A DNA stretch of 5,938 bases from an uncultured Lachnospiraceae bacterium (GTDB taxonomy: Bacteria; Bacillota; Clostridia; Lachnospirales; Lachnospiraceae), in contig CAMKMR010000118.1 in assembly GCA_946413945.1 (NCBI GenBank), positions 1 through 5,938 of the forward strand, in the 5' to 3' direction. Positions 4,747-5,938 of this stretch are shown piece by piece. Each line of letters opens with the position of its first letter. Positions within the stretch are counted from its first letter, which is position 1. The notes below the pieces were generated by a model that was not told the origin of the DNA, did no database searches, and saw only the letters and a list, made by a program, of their open reading frames with translations. Position numbers and translations under genes: made by a program.

Positions 4747-4925
4747 TATAGAATTATATAGCAAAAATAATGATTTTTTTCCTATATTTTATTAAAATTC
4801 ACGTCATTTCACCAAATATATTGGCTTCTGATCTTTATTTAGGCAATTTTTTTGCCCCGATATTTTCCAGATTTTTTACCCCGGCAATTTGTTCCGTCTT
4901 TTTTGGTGTTTCATCCCGAAACTCT
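4747..4925. other. ilvB-serC spacer with T-tract degenerate repeats
   Basis: This 180-bp AT-rich stretch between the ilvB stop and the serC promoter contains no supportable gene. On the plus strand it has six- to seven-base T-runs at 4774-4780, 4847-4853, 4872-4877 and 4899-4904. Two of these lead into the similar strings TTTTTTGCCCCG (4848-4859) and TTTTTTACCCCG (4872-4883), which looks like a decayed direct repeat of 24-27 bp. GGCAATTT also occurs twice, at 4842 and 4883. For the minus-strand genes these are A-tracts upstream of the serC promoter and could bend DNA or act as UP-like elements. A 6-1-6 AT palindrome lies at 4786-4798. I see no proper terminator for ilvB. Confidence 0.5.
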
Positions 4926-5938
4926 TTATTTGGTCTTATTTAACTCTGCCTCAGAATCAAAGCATGTTGAAATAGGAGCACCAGGAGCAACCATTGGCCA
5001 AACCTTGTCATCCATACCGATCTGGCAGTCGATAACATAAGCGCCTTCGCCCTTGATTGCTTCATCTAAAGCCTTCTTAAACTCTTCTACAGTCTTTACT
5101 GTAAATGCTGTAGCGCCAAGACCTTCTGAAACCTTAGCAAAATCAACATTATCATTAAGCATTGTATTAGAATATCTCTTATCATAGAAAAGAGTCTGCC
5201 ACTGGCGTACCATACCAAGAACGTGGTTATTGATAACTACTTCGATGATATGAGTATTTGTACGAGATGCTGTGGCGATTTCATTTAAATTCATTCTAAA
5301 GCAGCCATCACCTGCGATATTGATAACTGTCTTGTCAGGACGGCCTGTCTTTGCACCGATACAGGCGCCAACGCCATAACCCATTGTACCAAGCCCACCT
5401 GATGTAAGTAACTGACGTGGTTCCTTATAGTCATAATACTGAGCAGCCCACATCTGATGCTGTCCAACGTCTGTTGTGATTATCGCATCGCCATTTGTCG
5501 CCTCGTAAATGCTTCTGATGATCGCTGGACCTGTAAGATGTTCCATATCATAAGTAAGTGGATTCTCTTCCTTAAGCTTCTTAATCTCAGCCATCCATTC
5601 AGGCTTAGGAGAATTCTTAAGCTGTGAATTAAGGATCTTTAAGATTTCCTTTGCATCACCGATAACAGCTGCATCTGCTGTGATATTCTTTGAAATCTCA
5701 GCAGCATCTATATCAATGTGAATGATCTTAGCATCATTTGCAAAACGAGATGCGTCTCCGATAACTCTGTCTGAGAAACGTGCGCCGATTACAACTACAA
5801 GATCAGCCTTGTTGAGTCCAAAGTTAGAAGCCTTTGTACCATGCATACCGATCATGCCTGTATATCTTTCGTTTGTTCCGTCAAATGCCCCTTTCCCCAT
5901 TAATGTATCGCAAACTGGAGCATCGATTGTTTCTACAA
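4926..5938 (-). CDS. ilvB: Acetolactate synthase large subunit, 5'-truncated by the window edge
   Basis: This enzyme is the thiamine-diphosphate-dependent catalytic subunit that condenses two pyruvates to acetolactate, or pyruvate with 2-oxobutyrate to acetohydroxybutyrate, the first common step of valine, leucine and isoleucine synthesis. About 337 residues are visible. The frame stays open to the right edge (VETIDAPVCDTLMGKGAFDG), so the methionine at 5900 is internal and not the start. Visible parts are the central FAD/nucleotide-binding-like domain (VVIGARFSDRVIGD) and the C-terminal pyrophosphate-binding domain with the ThDP/Mg motif GDGCFRMN...VVINNH, followed by GMVRQWQ, which is characteristic of biosynthetic acetohydroxyacid synthases. 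Full-length family members have roughly 550-570 residues, so about 220 are missing, including the ThDP-activating glutamate. No small subunit (ilvN) follows. No convincing terminator follows either: the next 180 bp hold A-tracts rather than a hairpin with a U-run. The family call is very secure. The choice of ilvB over other paralogue names is conventional. Confidence 0.95.
   Translation of the reverse strand, partial: VETIDAPVCDTLMGKGAFDGTNERYTGMIGMHGTKASNFGLNKADLVVVIGARFSDRVIGDASRFANDAKIIHIDIDAAEISKNITADAAVIGDAKEILKILNSQLKNSPKPEWMAEIKKLKEENPLTYDMEHLTGPAIIRSIYEATNGDAIITTDVGQHQMWAAQYYDYKEPRQLLTSGGLGTMGYGVGACIGAKTGRPDKTVINIAGDGCFRMNLNEIATASRTNTHIIEVVINNHVLGMVRQWQTLFYDKRYSNTMLNDNVDFAKVSEGLGATAFTVKTVEEFKKALDEAIKGEGAYVIDCQIGMDDKVWPMVAPGAPISTCFDSEAELNKTK

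Noticed and set aside
4640..4925. T-box or other known riboswitch upstream of serC
   Set aside because: No T-box AGGGUGGNACCGCG-like segment, specifier stem or other recognised aptamer core is visible, and the leader from the predicted start is only about 70 nt.

Overview
This AT-rich window carries amino-acid biosynthesis genes, all on the minus strand, so transcription runs from high to low coordinates. Purine-rich Shine-Dalgarno sites, consensus sigma-A promoters, a short SerA with one C-terminal ACT domain, and a DUF1015-type gene near serC/serA suggest a low-GC member of the Clostridia, probably Lachnospiraceae. That placement is inferred from gene type and style, not from a search.

Layout in transcription order: (1) the C-terminal 60% of the acetolactate synthase large subunit ilvB, cut by the window edge; (2) a 290-bp spacer holding degenerate T-tract repeats and a near-consensus promoter; (3) serC; (4) a 257-bp spacer mostly filled by five 28-bp tandem repeats, followed by a leader hairpin just before serA; (5) serA; (6) a spacer mostly filled by eleven exact-period 14-bp repeats that run into the serA stop codon; (7) asd, of the archaeal/fungal-like class, whose start should be placed at 1918 rather than inside the repeats; (8) a short spacer with an extended -10 promoter; (9) a small orphan P-loop kinase/ATPase followed by a clear intrinsic terminator; (10) the first 20 codons of a DUF1015-type protein running off the left edge.

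SerA oxidises 3-phosphoglycerate and SerC transaminates the product to phosphoserine. No serine phosphatase gene is present here. Asd makes aspartate semialdehyde for lysine, threonine and methionine, and IlvB starts the branched-chain pathway. serC, serA and asd share direction and have no convincing terminator between them, so they probably form one unit read from the promoter at 4718-4746. The kinase appears to have its own promoter.

The genes are ordinary. The unusual part is the spacers: two well-preserved tandem arrays, each with an invariant AT-rich core carrying a -10-like hexamer, sit in successive spacers of one operon. The 14-bp array looks like iterated copies of the last codons of serA. 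I see no mobile element, CRISPR array, tRNA or rRNA.
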